Below are positions 1 through 7,568 of a stretch of DNA of 64,000 nt, piece by piece. The notes beneath the pieces are model-generated. The model ran no database searches. It was not told the origin of the DNA and saw nothing but the letters and a program-made list of their open reading frames with translations. Position 1 is the first letter of the stretch; each line of letters opens with the position of its first letter. Made by a program: the position numbers and the translations under genes. Source of the stretch: Tistlia consotensis USBA 355 (GTDB lineage: Bacteria > Pseudomonadota > Alphaproteobacteria > Kiloniellales > DSM-21159). The stretch is taken from positions 218,124-282,123 of the forward strand of contig NZ_FWZX01000002.1 of assembly GCF_900177295.1 (NCBI RefSeq), read 5' to 3'.

Positions 1-21
1 CAGATCAAGTCGGAGCAGTGA
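1..21 (+). CDS. C-terminal end of an upstream gene (partial)
   Basis: Reading in frame from base 1 gives a short peptide ending in KSEQ and a TGA at 19-21, one base before the ATG of the cupin gene. This looks like the last codons of a gene that begins outside the window. A TRAP transporter normally has a periplasmic solute-binding protein (DctP) and none is present in the window, so this could be the end of dctP. That identity is inferred from position only, because six residues are too few to recognise a family. Confidence 0.4.
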   Translation, partial: QIKSEQ

Positions 22-22
22 G

Positions 23-412
23 ATGGCGGACACGCGAGCCAAGGCGAAGGCCTACCGCTGGACGGAGCTGCCGCGCGAGGTCGTGCGGCAGGGAGTCTCG
101 CGCACGGCCTTCCGCGGCGACAACGCCCTCATGGTGATGAACTGGCTGGAGCCGGGGATGGAGGTGCGGCCCCATTCCCACCCCTTCGAGCAGCTGGCCT
201 ACATCCTGTCGGGGCGCGTGCGCTTCACCATCGGGGACGAGGTGGTGGAGGTCGGCCCGGGCGAGGTGGTGCGCATCCCGCCGGACGTCGTGCACTGCGG
301 CGAGCCGCTCGGTGACGAGGTCGCGGTCAACCTCGACGTCTTCGCACCGGTGCGCGACGACTACCGTCACCTGACGGCCTATCAGGACGCCGACTTCCAG
401 GGCTCCGACTGA
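23..412 (+). CDS. Small cupin-domain protein
   Basis: This 129-residue protein is a single cupin barrel. The first cupin motif is visible at about residues 45-64, with H51, H53 and E56 (PHSHPFEQ) as probable metal ligands, and H91 in the second motif (PPDVVHCG) as the fourth. Single-domain cupins of this length bind a divalent metal and act as small-molecule isomerases, dioxygenases, lyases or ligand sensors. The substrate cannot be named. The gene starts one base after an upstream stop codon and precedes the TRAP permeases, so it probably belongs to the same catabolic operon and may act on the transported compound. Confidence 0.85.
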   Translation: MADTRAKAKAYRWTELPREVVRQGVSRTAFRGDNALMVMNWLEPGMEVRPHSHPFEQLAYILSGRVRFTIGDEVVEVGPGEVVRIPPDVVHCGEPLGDEVAVNLDVFAPVRDDYRHLTAYQDADFQGSD

Positions 413-442
413 GCCGATCGCCGGTCGGACGCGGGAGGCCGG

Positions 443-459
443 GCCCGGCCTTGCCGGGC
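443..459 (+). other. Perfect GC hairpin between cupin and dctQ genes
   Basis: A 7-bp perfect inverted repeat (GCCCGGC, loop CTT, GCCGGGC) lies in the 102-base gap between the cupin stop and the dctQ start. It has no T-tract, so it is not a classical intrinsic terminator. It could stabilise transcript ends or adjust relative expression within the operon. Such hairpins arise easily in GC-rich DNA. Confidence 0.3.
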
Positions 460-514
460 GTGAAGGGCTCGCGCCGCGCGCGGGCCCGCCACCCGGCCGC
501 AGGAAACGGGGACC

Positions 515-1084
515 ATGACCTTCGAGACGGTGCTGAGAGTCTATCGGACAACGATGAAGGCGCTGCTGGTCGCGCTGATCGCGGTCCTGCTGGGGGTGAT
601 GACCCTGCAGATCGTCATGCGCTACGGCTTCAACGGCTCGCTGATCTGGGCGGAGGAGCTCTGTCGCTACCTGCTGATCTGGGTCTCGCTGCTCGCCGGC
701 AGCCTGGCCTACGAGCGCGGCGAGATCGCCGCGGTGACGCTGCTGCGCGACGCGCTGCCGCGGCGCGGCGCCCTCTGCCTGGCGACGCTCGCCAACCTGG
801 CGGCGGCCGTCCTCTGCGGCGTGCTGGTGCACTACGGCCTGCGCTACGCGGCGCTGGTCGGCGCCCAGCCGATCCCGGCGCTGCGCTTCCTCTTCCAGGA
901 CTCCTTCGGCTGGGCGGCCTGGACGGTGCCCCCGGTCTACTGGGTCTACGTTGCGCTGCCGCTCGGCATGGGCCTGCTCGGCCTGCGCCTGCTGCTCGAC
1001 GCCGGGCGCTACGGCCTGCTGCTCAAGCGGGGCGGCAGCGTCGACGACCTCTACGGCGGCGCGCCGGCGGAGCTGCCGGAATGA
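515..1084 (+). CDS. dctQ: TRAP transporter small permease (DctQ family)
   Basis: This 189-residue inner-membrane protein has four predicted transmembrane helices, the first at about residues 13-36. It carries the DctQ-type signature after helix 1-2 (IWAEELCRYLLIWVSLLAGS) followed by a charged AYERGEIA loop. DctQ pairs with DctM to form the membrane part of a sodium-coupled tripartite importer for carboxylates and related organic anions. The ATG is preceded by a purine-rich stretch (aggaaacgggga). Its stop overlaps the DctM start as ATGA, so the two permeases are translationally coupled. The solute-binding subunit is not in the window. Confidence 0.9.
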   Translation: MTFETVLRVYRTTMKALLVALIAVLLGVMTLQIVMRYGFNGSLIWAEELCRYLLIWVSLLAGSLAYERGEIAAVTLLRDALPRRGALCLATLANLAAAVLCGVLVHYGLRYAALVGAQPIPALRFLFQDSFGWAAWTVPPVYWVYVALPLGMGLLGLRLLLDAGRYGLLLKRGGSVDDLYGGAPAELPE

Positions 1085-2358
1085 CCCTCTACCTCGGCGC
1101 CTTCGCCCTCTGCCTGGTGCTGGGCGTGCCGATCGCCTTCAGTCTCGGCCTCGCCTCGCTGGTCTATCTGCTGGCGACCGGCCACGCGATGCTGCTGATG
1201 GCCTTCCCGCAGAAGATCATCGCCGGCATCGACAACTTCGTGCTGCTGACCATTCCCTTCTTCATCCTCGCCGGCAACCTGATGAACGCCGCGAAGCTGA
1301 CGCAGCAGATCGTGCGGCTGGCGCAGCTGATGGTCGGCCGGGTGCAGGGCGGGCTGGCCGCGGTCACCGTGGTCGCCTCCATGCTGTTCTCCGGCGTCAG
1401 CGGGGCGGCGACCGCCGAGGCCTCGGCGCTCGGCTCGATGATGATCCCGGCGATGCGGCGCGACGGCTACGCCCCGGCCTACGCGGCGGCGCTGACGGCG
1501 GCCGGCTCGCTACTCGGCCCGCTGGTGCCGCCGTCGCTGGCGCTGATCCTCTACGGCGTGCTGACCGGCACCTCGATCGGCGATCTCTTCCTCGCCGGCA
1601 TCGTGCCGGCCGTCCTGCTCTGCGGCCTGCTGGTCGCCTACACGCTGTGGAAGGCGCGGCGCGAAGACCATCCGCTGCCGCCGCCGCTGCCGGCCGAGGC
1701 GCGCCGCGGCGTCGCCGCCCGGGCGCTGCCGGCGCTGCTGCTGCCGGTGATCATCGTCGGCGGCATCCGCAGCGGCGTCTTCACGCCGACCGAGGCTGCC
1801 GCCGTCGCCGCGGTCTATGCGCTGCTGATCGGCACGGTCTTCTACCGCACGCTCAGCCTGGCGCAGATCCGCGAGGCCTTCTTCGAGACCGCGACGCTGT
1901 CGGCCGGGGTCATGCTCGTCGTCGCCATGGCGAGCATGACCTCCTTCATCCTGGGCATCGAGAACATCCCGCAGGCGATCGCCAGGGCCGTGCTGGGCTT
2001 CACGCAGTCGCCGGCCCTGCTGGTCGTCGTGCTGAACGTCGTGCTGCTGGTCCTGGGCTTCTTCCTGGAGCCGCTGGCGGCCCTCGTGCTGGCGATGCCG
2101 ATCCTCAACCAGCTCGCCCCGATCACCGGGCTCGATCCGGTGCAGTTCGGGGTGATGGTCGTCTTCAACCTGATGATCGGCATGATCACGCCGCCGGTCG
2201 GGCTCTGCCTCTTCATCGTCAGCGCCATCGGCCGGGTGCCGATCGACAAGGTCAGCCGGGCGGCGCTGCCGATGATCGGCCTCTGTATCCTGGTGCTGCT
2301 GCTGGTCGGCTTCGTGCCGCAGCTCTCGCTGCTGCTGCCGTCGCTCTTTCACCGATAG
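1081..2358 (+). CDS. dctM: TRAP transporter large permease (DctM family)
   Basis: This 425-residue protein has about 12 hydrophobic helices and classic DctM stretches: TIPFFILAGNLM near residue 57, FSGVSGAATAEASALGS, and GPLVPPSLALILYG around residue 145. It is the ion-coupled transport subunit that works with DctQ and a periplasmic binding protein. The reading frame is open far upstream, but the ATG at 1081 overlapping the dctQ TGA (ATGA) is the natural start and gives the usual family length. The downstream IclR regulator begins 8 bases after its stop. Placement with HyuAB and an aldolase suggests it imports the compound these enzymes degrade. Confidence 0.93.
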   Translation: MTLYLGAFALCLVLGVPIAFSLGLASLVYLLATGHAMLLMAFPQKIIAGIDNFVLLTIPFFILAGNLMNAAKLTQQIVRLAQLMVGRVQGGLAAVTVVASMLFSGVSGAATAEASALGSMMIPAMRRDGYAPAYAAALTAAGSLLGPLVPPSLALILYGVLTGTSIGDLFLAGIVPAVLLCGLLVAYTLWKARREDHPLPPPLPAEARRGVAARALPALLLPVIIVGGIRSGVFTPTEAAAVAAVYALLIGTVFYRTLSLAQIREAFFETATLSAGVMLVVAMASMTSFILGIENIPQAIARAVLGFTQSPALLVVVLNVVLLVLGFFLEPLAALVLAMPILNQLAPITGLDPVQFGVMVVFNLMIGMITPPVGLCLFIVSAIGRVPIDKVSRAALPMIGLCILVLLLVGFVPQLSLLLPSLFHR

Positions 2359-2366
2359 GAAGCGCC

Positions 2367-3149
2367 ATGTCCCGCGACTTGGACAAGACCACGAACCAGT
2401 CGACGCAGGTCGCCTTCATGATCCTGGAGGAGATGGCACCGCTCGGCGAAGGCATCCGTGTCACGGACCTGGCGCTCCGGCTCGGCATGCCGAAGCCGCG
2501 GATCTACCGCTTCCTGCAGACGCTGACCGCGCTCGGCTACGTCGCCCAGGACCCGGCGACGGAGCGCTATCACCTGACGCTCAAGCTCTTCCACCTGGGG
2601 CAGGCGATCGCCGACGGCACGCAGCTGACCACGGTCGCGCGCCCGGTGATGATCCGGCTGCGCGACGCCACCGGCCAGACCACGACGCTGTCGGTCGTCG
2701 AGGACCGCGGCATGCGGGTGATCGACATCGTCCGCATGGAGACGCCGGTGCAGATCGTGACCAAGCCGGGCGCGCTGCTGGAGTTCCACGCCTCGGCGCA
2801 GGGCAAGCTGGCGCTCGCCTTCGGCAAGCCGGCGCTCTGGGACTACGTCCGCACGCATCCGCTGGCGGTGCTGACCCGGCAGACCAACACCGACATCGCC
2901 CGGCTGGAGCGCGAGGTGCAGCAGGTCAGGCGCCAGGGCTGGGCGGCGGCGCCCGAGGAGACCCTGCCCGGCGTCAACGCCGTCTCGGCGCCGATCCTCG
3001 ACGCGGGCAACGCGATGATCGGCACCATCACCATCGCCGGCTCGGTCCAGACGATCCTGCCGGAGCCCGAGGAAAGCCAGATCGCCGCGGTCCGCGAGGC
3101 CGCGCGGTCGATCTCGAACAGTCTGGGTTGCACGGAGTATCCCGAATGA
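2367..3149 (+). CDS. IclR-family transcriptional regulator
   Basis: This 260-residue protein has the IclR architecture: an N-terminal winged helix-turn-helix (about residues 14-75, including IRVTDLALRLGMPKPRIYRF) and a C-terminal GAF-like effector-binding domain (about 90-255, with the typical HASAQGKLALAF segment). IclR proteins usually control a neighbouring catabolic operon in response to its substrate or an intermediate. It lies between the transporter and the enzymes and its stop overlaps the hyuA start (ATGA), so it is co-transcribed and probably autoregulatory. ATG 2367 was chosen because it follows dctM closely and gives the standard family length. Confidence 0.92.
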   Translation: MSRDLDKTTNQSTQVAFMILEEMAPLGEGIRVTDLALRLGMPKPRIYRFLQTLTALGYVAQDPATERYHLTLKLFHLGQAIADGTQLTTVARPVMIRLRDATGQTTTLSVVEDRGMRVIDIVRMETPVQIVTKPGALLEFHASAQGKLALAFGKPALWDYVRTHPLAVLTRQTNTDIARLEREVQQVRRQGWAAAPEETLPGVNAVSAPILDAGNAMIGTITIAGSVQTILPEPEESQIAAVREAARSISNSLGCTEYPE

Positions 3150-5224
3150 CGCGTTATTCGCTGGCGATCGACATCGGCGGCACCTTCACCGACGCCGTGC
3201 TGCTGGCTTCCGACGGTCGCAGCTTCGTCGACAAGACCCTGACCACCCACGAGAACCTGCTCGACGGCTTCTTCCGCGGCGTCGAGCTGGTGCTCGGCCG
3301 CGCCGGCGTCGGGCCGCAGGCGGTCGACGACGTCGTGGTGCACGCCACGACGGTCGTCACCAACGCCCTGATCGAGCGCAAGGGGCCGCCGGCGGGCCTG
3401 ATCCTGACCCAGGGCTTCCGCGACATCCTCTACATCCGCGACGAGCACCGCTACGACATGTACGACCCCCAGATCGAGTTCGCGGAGCCGCTGATCCCGG
3501 CCGAGCGCACCTTCACGCTCGACGAGCGGACCTGGGCCGACGGCACGACGGCGAAGCCGGTCTGCCGCGAGGCGGTCGAGGCGATCATCCGGCAGTGCCG
3601 CGCCGCCGGCATCGTCTCGGTCGCCGTCTGCCTGCTCAACGCCTATCGCAACGGCGCCAACGAGGAGGCGGTGCGTACCGTCTTCGCCGAGCAGGCGCCG
3701 GAGATCTACGTCTCGCTGTCCAGCGAGATCGCCCCGCAGATGCGCGAGTATCTGCGCGCCTCGACCGTCGCGATCAACGCCTACAGCGTGCCGATCACCC
3801 GGCCCTACCTGACCGCCCTCATCGCGGAGCTGGGCCGGCGCGGCTTCGCCCAGCAGCCGCTGATCATGCTGTCCAACGGCGGCGTCATCGGCGCCGAGCG
3901 GGCGGGGCGCATGCCGGTGCGCATGATCGAGTCGGGCCCGGCGGCCGGCGCCCTGGTCGCCTGCTATTTCTCGCGCCTCTTCGGCATTCCGGACCTGATC
4001 TCCTTCGACATGGGCGGCACGACCGCCAAGGCCTGCCTGATCCAGGGCCACGAGCCGCTCGTCACCGGCAGCTTCGAGGTCGACCGGCGCTACCGCTTCA
4101 AGCCCGGCAGCGGCATGCCGATCACCGTGCCCTCGATCGACATGATCGAGATCGGCGCCGGCGGCGGCTCGATCGCCTGGGTCGACAGCCTGGGCCTGCT
4201 GAAGACCGGCCCGGAGAGCGCCGGCTCCGATCCCGGTCCGGTGTGCTACGGCCGCGGCGGCACCCGCCCTTGCGTCACCGACGCCGACGTCGTGCTCGGC
4301 ATCCTCGATCCGGAGCAGTTTCTCGGCGGCGACATGAAGCTCGACGCCGCCGGCGCCCGCGAGGCGCTGGCCGGGCTCGGGGCGAGGCTCGGCCTGAGCG
4401 CCGAGAAGGCGGCCTGGGGCGTCTTCGAGGTGGTCTGTGAGCAGATGGCGGCGGCGACCCGGACCCACGCCACGGACCGCGGCATCGACTACCGGGGCCT
4501 GCCGCTGCTCGCCTTCGGCGGCGCCGGGCCGGTGCACGCCTGCATGGTCGCCGAGCTGGTCGACGGCAGCACCATCATCTACCCGCCGCTGGCCAGCGTG
4601 CTCTCGGCCTTCGGCACGCTGGTGACGCCGGCGCAGATCGACCTGGTGCGCAGCCTGGTCGCGCCGCTCGAGGGCCTGGACTGGGTGGCGGTCGACGCGA
4701 CCCTGCAGTCGATGATCGACGAGAGCAGCCAGGCCCTGAAGGAGGCCGGCATCCGCGAGGCGGACCTGCGGTTCTCCTTCAGCATCGACCTGCGCTACCT
4801 CGGCCAGCAGTCCGAGCTGCGCATCGACCTGCCCGGCGACCCCAGGGAGCAGCGCGAAAGCGGCGCCATCCGCCGCCTGTTCGAGCAGGAGTACGAGCAG
4901 CAGTACGGGCTCAAGCTCGACGACATGGCGATCGAGGTCGTCAACTGGCGGGTCACCGGCAGCGGCGGCGAGCCGCAGCGCGCCGCCGCCGCCTCGGGCA
5001 CCAGGGCGGTCGCGGCGGCGCCGGCTGTCCGGCCGGTGTGGATCCGCGGCGAGGCCCGTCCCGTGCCGGTCTACAAGCGCGGCGAGCTGGCCGCCGGGCA
5101 GCGCATCGAGGGCCCGGCGATCGTCGAGGAGCGCGAGACCACGATCTTCATCCTCGAGGGCTGGACCCTGAGCCTGCACGAGACCGGCAGCCTGGTTGCC
5201 GTGAGAGCCAAGGAGAGCAAGTGA
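3146..5224 (+). CDS. hyuA: Hydantoinase/oxoprolinase family protein, subunit A
   Basis: This 692-residue cytoplasmic protein belongs to the HyuA / N-methylhydantoinase A / acetophenone carboxylase subunit family. The N-terminal ASKHA ATP-binding motif DIGGTFTDAV is at about residues 8-17. A second phosphate motif (FDMGGTTAKAC) and the glycine-rich IGAGGGSIAWVD lie near the middle. With HyuB, such proteins couple ATP hydrolysis to opening of a lactam or cyclic imide, or to a carboxylation. The ATG at 3146 overlaps the IclR stop and the gene's own stop overlaps the hyuB ATG. An in-frame GTG-type extension upstream exists but is less likely. Substrate unknown. Confidence 0.92.
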   Translation: MTRYSLAIDIGGTFTDAVLLASDGRSFVDKTLTTHENLLDGFFRGVELVLGRAGVGPQAVDDVVVHATTVVTNALIERKGPPAGLILTQGFRDILYIRDEHRYDMYDPQIEFAEPLIPAERTFTLDERTWADGTTAKPVCREAVEAIIRQCRAAGIVSVAVCLLNAYRNGANEEAVRTVFAEQAPEIYVSLSSEIAPQMREYLRASTVAINAYSVPITRPYLTALIAELGRRGFAQQPLIMLSNGGVIGAERAGRMPVRMIESGPAAGALVACYFSRLFGIPDLISFDMGGTTAKACLIQGHEPLVTGSFEVDRRYRFKPGSGMPITVPSIDMIEIGAGGGSIAWVDSLGLLKTGPESAGSDPGPVCYGRGGTRPCVTDADVVLGILDPEQFLGGDMKLDAAGAREALAGLGARLGLSAEKAAWGVFEVVCEQMAAATRTHATDRGIDYRGLPLLAFGGAGPVHACMVAELVDGSTIIYPPLASVLSAFGTLVTPAQIDLVRSLVAPLEGLDWVAVDATLQSMIDESSQALKEAGIREADLRFSFSIDLRYLGQQSELRIDLPGDPREQRESGAIRRLFEQEYEQQYGLKLDDMAIEVVNWRVTGSGGEPQRAAAASGTRAVAAAPAVRPVWIRGEARPVPVYKRGELAAGQRIEGPAIVEERETTIFILEGWTLSLHETGSLVAVRAKESK

Positions 5225-6768
5225 TGGACGGCGTCGAGCTGCAGATCCTCTGGAGCAACCTGATCGGCATCGTGAGCGAGCAGGCGCGGGCGCTGCAGCG
5301 CATCGCCTTCAGCCCGATCGTTCGCGAGGCCGGCGATCTCGCGAACGGCCTGTTCGACGAGCGCGCCCGCATGGTGGCGCAGGCCGTGACCGGCACACCG
5401 GGCCACATCAACTCGCTGGCCGCCGCCGCGCGCAACCTGCTGGGCGAGATCGACGTCGCGGACCTCCAGCCCGGCGACGTGCTGATCACCAACGACCCCT
5501 GGATGTCGGCCGGGCACTTCTTCGACATCACGGTGCTCTCGCCGATCTTCCGCGGCGAGCGGCTGATCGGCTACGCCGGCTCGACCATCCACCACACCGA
5601 CATCGGCGGCTACGGCATCGGCTCGGGCGCGCGAGACATCCACGAGGAGGGGCTCTGGATCCCGGTGCTGAAGCTCTACGAGGCGGGGGTGCCGAACCAC
5701 ACGCTCTTCGAGGTGATCAAGCGCAACACGCGCGAGCCCAAGGCGGTGCTCGGCGACCTCGGCGCCCAGGTGTCGAGCGGCATGATCGCTTCCGAGCGCC
5801 TGAACGCGCTCTGCGACCGCTACGGCCTGGACGACATCTCGGCGCTGTCGGACGAGATCATCGCGCGCTCCGAGGCGGCGATGCGCGACTCGATCCGCCA
5901 GCTCGCCGCCGGCACCTACCGCGGCAGCACGGCCTTCGACGTCCCGGGCGGCCAGACCATCGAGCTGAAGACGGCGGTGACGGTCGACGCCGAGGCCGGC
6001 GAGATCACCATCGACTTCGCCGGCTCCTCGGGGCCCAGCCCCTCCGGCATCAACGTGGTGCCGGCCTACAGCCACGCCTACGCCACCTTCGCGGTGCTCT
6101 CGACGCTCTGCCCGGAGCTGCCGAACAACGCCGGCAGCCTGGCGCCGATCAGGCTCGCCCTGCCGGAGTCCTGCATCGTCAACGCGCGCTATCCCTCGCC
6201 GGTCAACGCCCGTCATGTGGTCGGCATGTACGTGCCCTTCCCGATTCTCAAGGCCCTGGCCCAGGTGGTGCCGGACCGCGTCGTGGCCGAGGGCTCGGGC
6301 GCGGTCTGGACGGTGCAGGTCCAGGGCCGCGACGCCGAGGGCCGGCCCTTCACCAGCTCGATGTTCAACTACTCCGGCGGCATGGGCGCGCGTGCCGGCA
6401 AGCCGGGCCTCTCCGCCATCTGCTATCCGACCGGCGTGTCGGCGGTGCCGGTGGAGGTGCTGGAGGCCTCCTACCCGATCGCCTTCACCTGCAAGGAGCT
6501 GGAGCGCGGCACCGGCGGGCACGGCCGCCAGCCGGGCGGCGACGGCCAGCGCATCGGCTACCGGATGCGCACCGGCTCGCCCTGGCTGCTCAACACCATC
6601 CCGAGCCGCGTGACGACCGCCGCCGAAGGGCTGGCCGGCGGCGGCGCGGGAGCGCCGGGGCGCTTCGAGATCAACGGCAAGGCCGTCTCCGACACCCGCA
6701 AGATGGAGATGCAGCCCGACGACGAGGTGCTGATGGTGACGCCCGGCGGAGGCGGCTTCGGCGCCTGA
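5224..6768 (+). CDS. hyuB: Hydantoinase/oxoprolinase family protein, subunit B
   Basis: This 514-residue protein is the HyuB partner of the preceding gene. Typical family segments are visible: ARALQRIAFSPIVREAGD, LITNDPWMSAGHFFDITV, GYAGSTIHHTDIGG and the glycine-rich C-terminal TPGGGGFGA. HyuA and HyuB form one ATP-dependent enzyme acting on hydantoins, 5-oxoproline-like lactams or related carboxylation substrates. The start ATG at 5224 overlaps the hyuA stop (GTGATG), which fixes the start and shows translational coupling. The substrate is probably what the adjacent TRAP transporter imports, which is an inference from the operon layout. Confidence 0.92.
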   Translation: MDGVELQILWSNLIGIVSEQARALQRIAFSPIVREAGDLANGLFDERARMVAQAVTGTPGHINSLAAAARNLLGEIDVADLQPGDVLITNDPWMSAGHFFDITVLSPIFRGERLIGYAGSTIHHTDIGGYGIGSGARDIHEEGLWIPVLKLYEAGVPNHTLFEVIKRNTREPKAVLGDLGAQVSSGMIASERLNALCDRYGLDDISALSDEIIARSEAAMRDSIRQLAAGTYRGSTAFDVPGGQTIELKTAVTVDAEAGEITIDFAGSSGPSPSGINVVPAYSHAYATFAVLSTLCPELPNNAGSLAPIRLALPESCIVNARYPSPVNARHVVGMYVPFPILKALAQVVPDRVVAEGSGAVWTVQVQGRDAEGRPFTSSMFNYSGGMGARAGKPGLSAICYPTGVSAVPVEVLEASYPIAFTCKELERGTGGHGRQPGGDGQRIGYRMRTGSPWLLNTIPSRVTTAAEGLAGGGAGAPGRFEINGKAVSDTRKMEMQPDDEVLMVTPGGGGFGA

Positions 6769-6782
6769 GCGGGGCCCCGGCA

Positions 6783-7529
6783 TTGGAAACGGGCGCAGCC
6801 TTCCGCCGCCGCCTGCTGGCCGGCGAGCGGCTGGTCGGCAGCTTCGTCAAGACGCCGAGCCCGGCAGTGATCGAGATCCTGGGGGACGCCGGGCTCGACT
6901 TCCTGGTGCTCGACGCCGAGCATGTGCCGCTGGGCCGCGAGGCCGTCGACCTCTGCGTGCTGGCCGGCCGGGCGGCGGGCGTGCCGATCCTCGTGCGCGT
7001 GCCGGTCGCTGCCGCGGAATGGATCATGACGGCGCTCGACTGCGGCGCGGCGGGGATCATGGCGCCGCACGTGCAGTCGGCTGAGGAGGCCGCGACGATC
7101 GTCGCGGCGATGCGCTACGGCCCGGGCGGGCGCGGCTTCTCGCCCTCGACCCGCGGCGCCGGCTACGGCCGCCGCGGCGTCGCCGAGCACCTGGCGCGCG
7201 CCGGCGAGGAGAGCGTGCTGCTCTGCCAGATCGAGGATCCCCTGGGCGCCGAGGCGGCCGGCGCGATCGCCGGCGTCGAGGGCGTCGACTGCCTCTTCGT
7301 CGGGCCGGTCGACCTGGCGGTGGCCTGCGGCTTCTCCGACCTCGCCGACCCGGCGCTGGCGGCGCTCTGCCGGCGGATCCTCGGCGCCGGCGGCGCGGCC
7401 GCCAGGACCGGCATCTTCGTCGGCGCGGCGGCGGCGGCGCCGCCCTGGCAGGCGGCCGGCGCCAGCCTCTTCGTCGTCGGCACCGACCAGGCCTTCCTGC
7501 GCGCCGGCGCCGCCGCGGCCCTGGCCTGA
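6783..7529 (+). CDS. HpcH/HpaI family aldolase
   Basis: This 248-residue class II pyruvate aldolase-like protein aligns with E. coli HpaI at a constant offset of +2 for the key residues: H47 (DAEH), R72 (LVRVPV), E151 (CQIEDPLG) and D177 (FVGPVDLA). In HpaI these are the active-site H45 and R70 and the metal ligands E149 and D175. Such enzymes cleave hydroxy-oxo acids to pyruvate and an aldehyde. No ATG or GTG fits the start, and a TTG 14 bases after hyuB is the best choice. It closes the catabolic operon, and a short convergent spacer separates it from the polysaccharide genes. Confidence 0.88.
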   Translation: METGAAFRRRLLAGERLVGSFVKTPSPAVIEILGDAGLDFLVLDAEHVPLGREAVDLCVLAGRAAGVPILVRVPVAAAEWIMTALDCGAAGIMAPHVQSAEEAATIVAAMRYGPGGRGFSPSTRGAGYGRRGVAEHLARAGEESVLLCQIEDPLGAEAAGAIAGVEGVDCLFVGPVDLAVACGFSDLADPALAALCRRILGAGGAAARTGIFVGAAAAAPPWQAAGASLFVVGTDQAFLRAGAAAALA

Positions 7530-7568
7530 GCGTCCGGGACGGGGCTCACGCCCGGTGGCGGAGGTGCG

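Noticed and set aside
443-459. Intrinsic terminator after the cupin gene
   Set aside because: A strong stem is present but there is no T-tract and the downstream permeases look co-transcribed, so it is listed only as a hairpin.
2843-6783. Long minus-strand frames opposite hyuA and hyuB
   Set aside because: They show no family signature and are rich in Arg, Asp and Gly, while hyuA and hyuB have clear motifs.
7530-7568. A terminator between the convergent aldolase and glycosyltransferase genes
   Set aside because: Only a 5-bp CCGGG/CCCGG pairing with a 12-base loop could be found and no T-tract, too weak to list as a feature.
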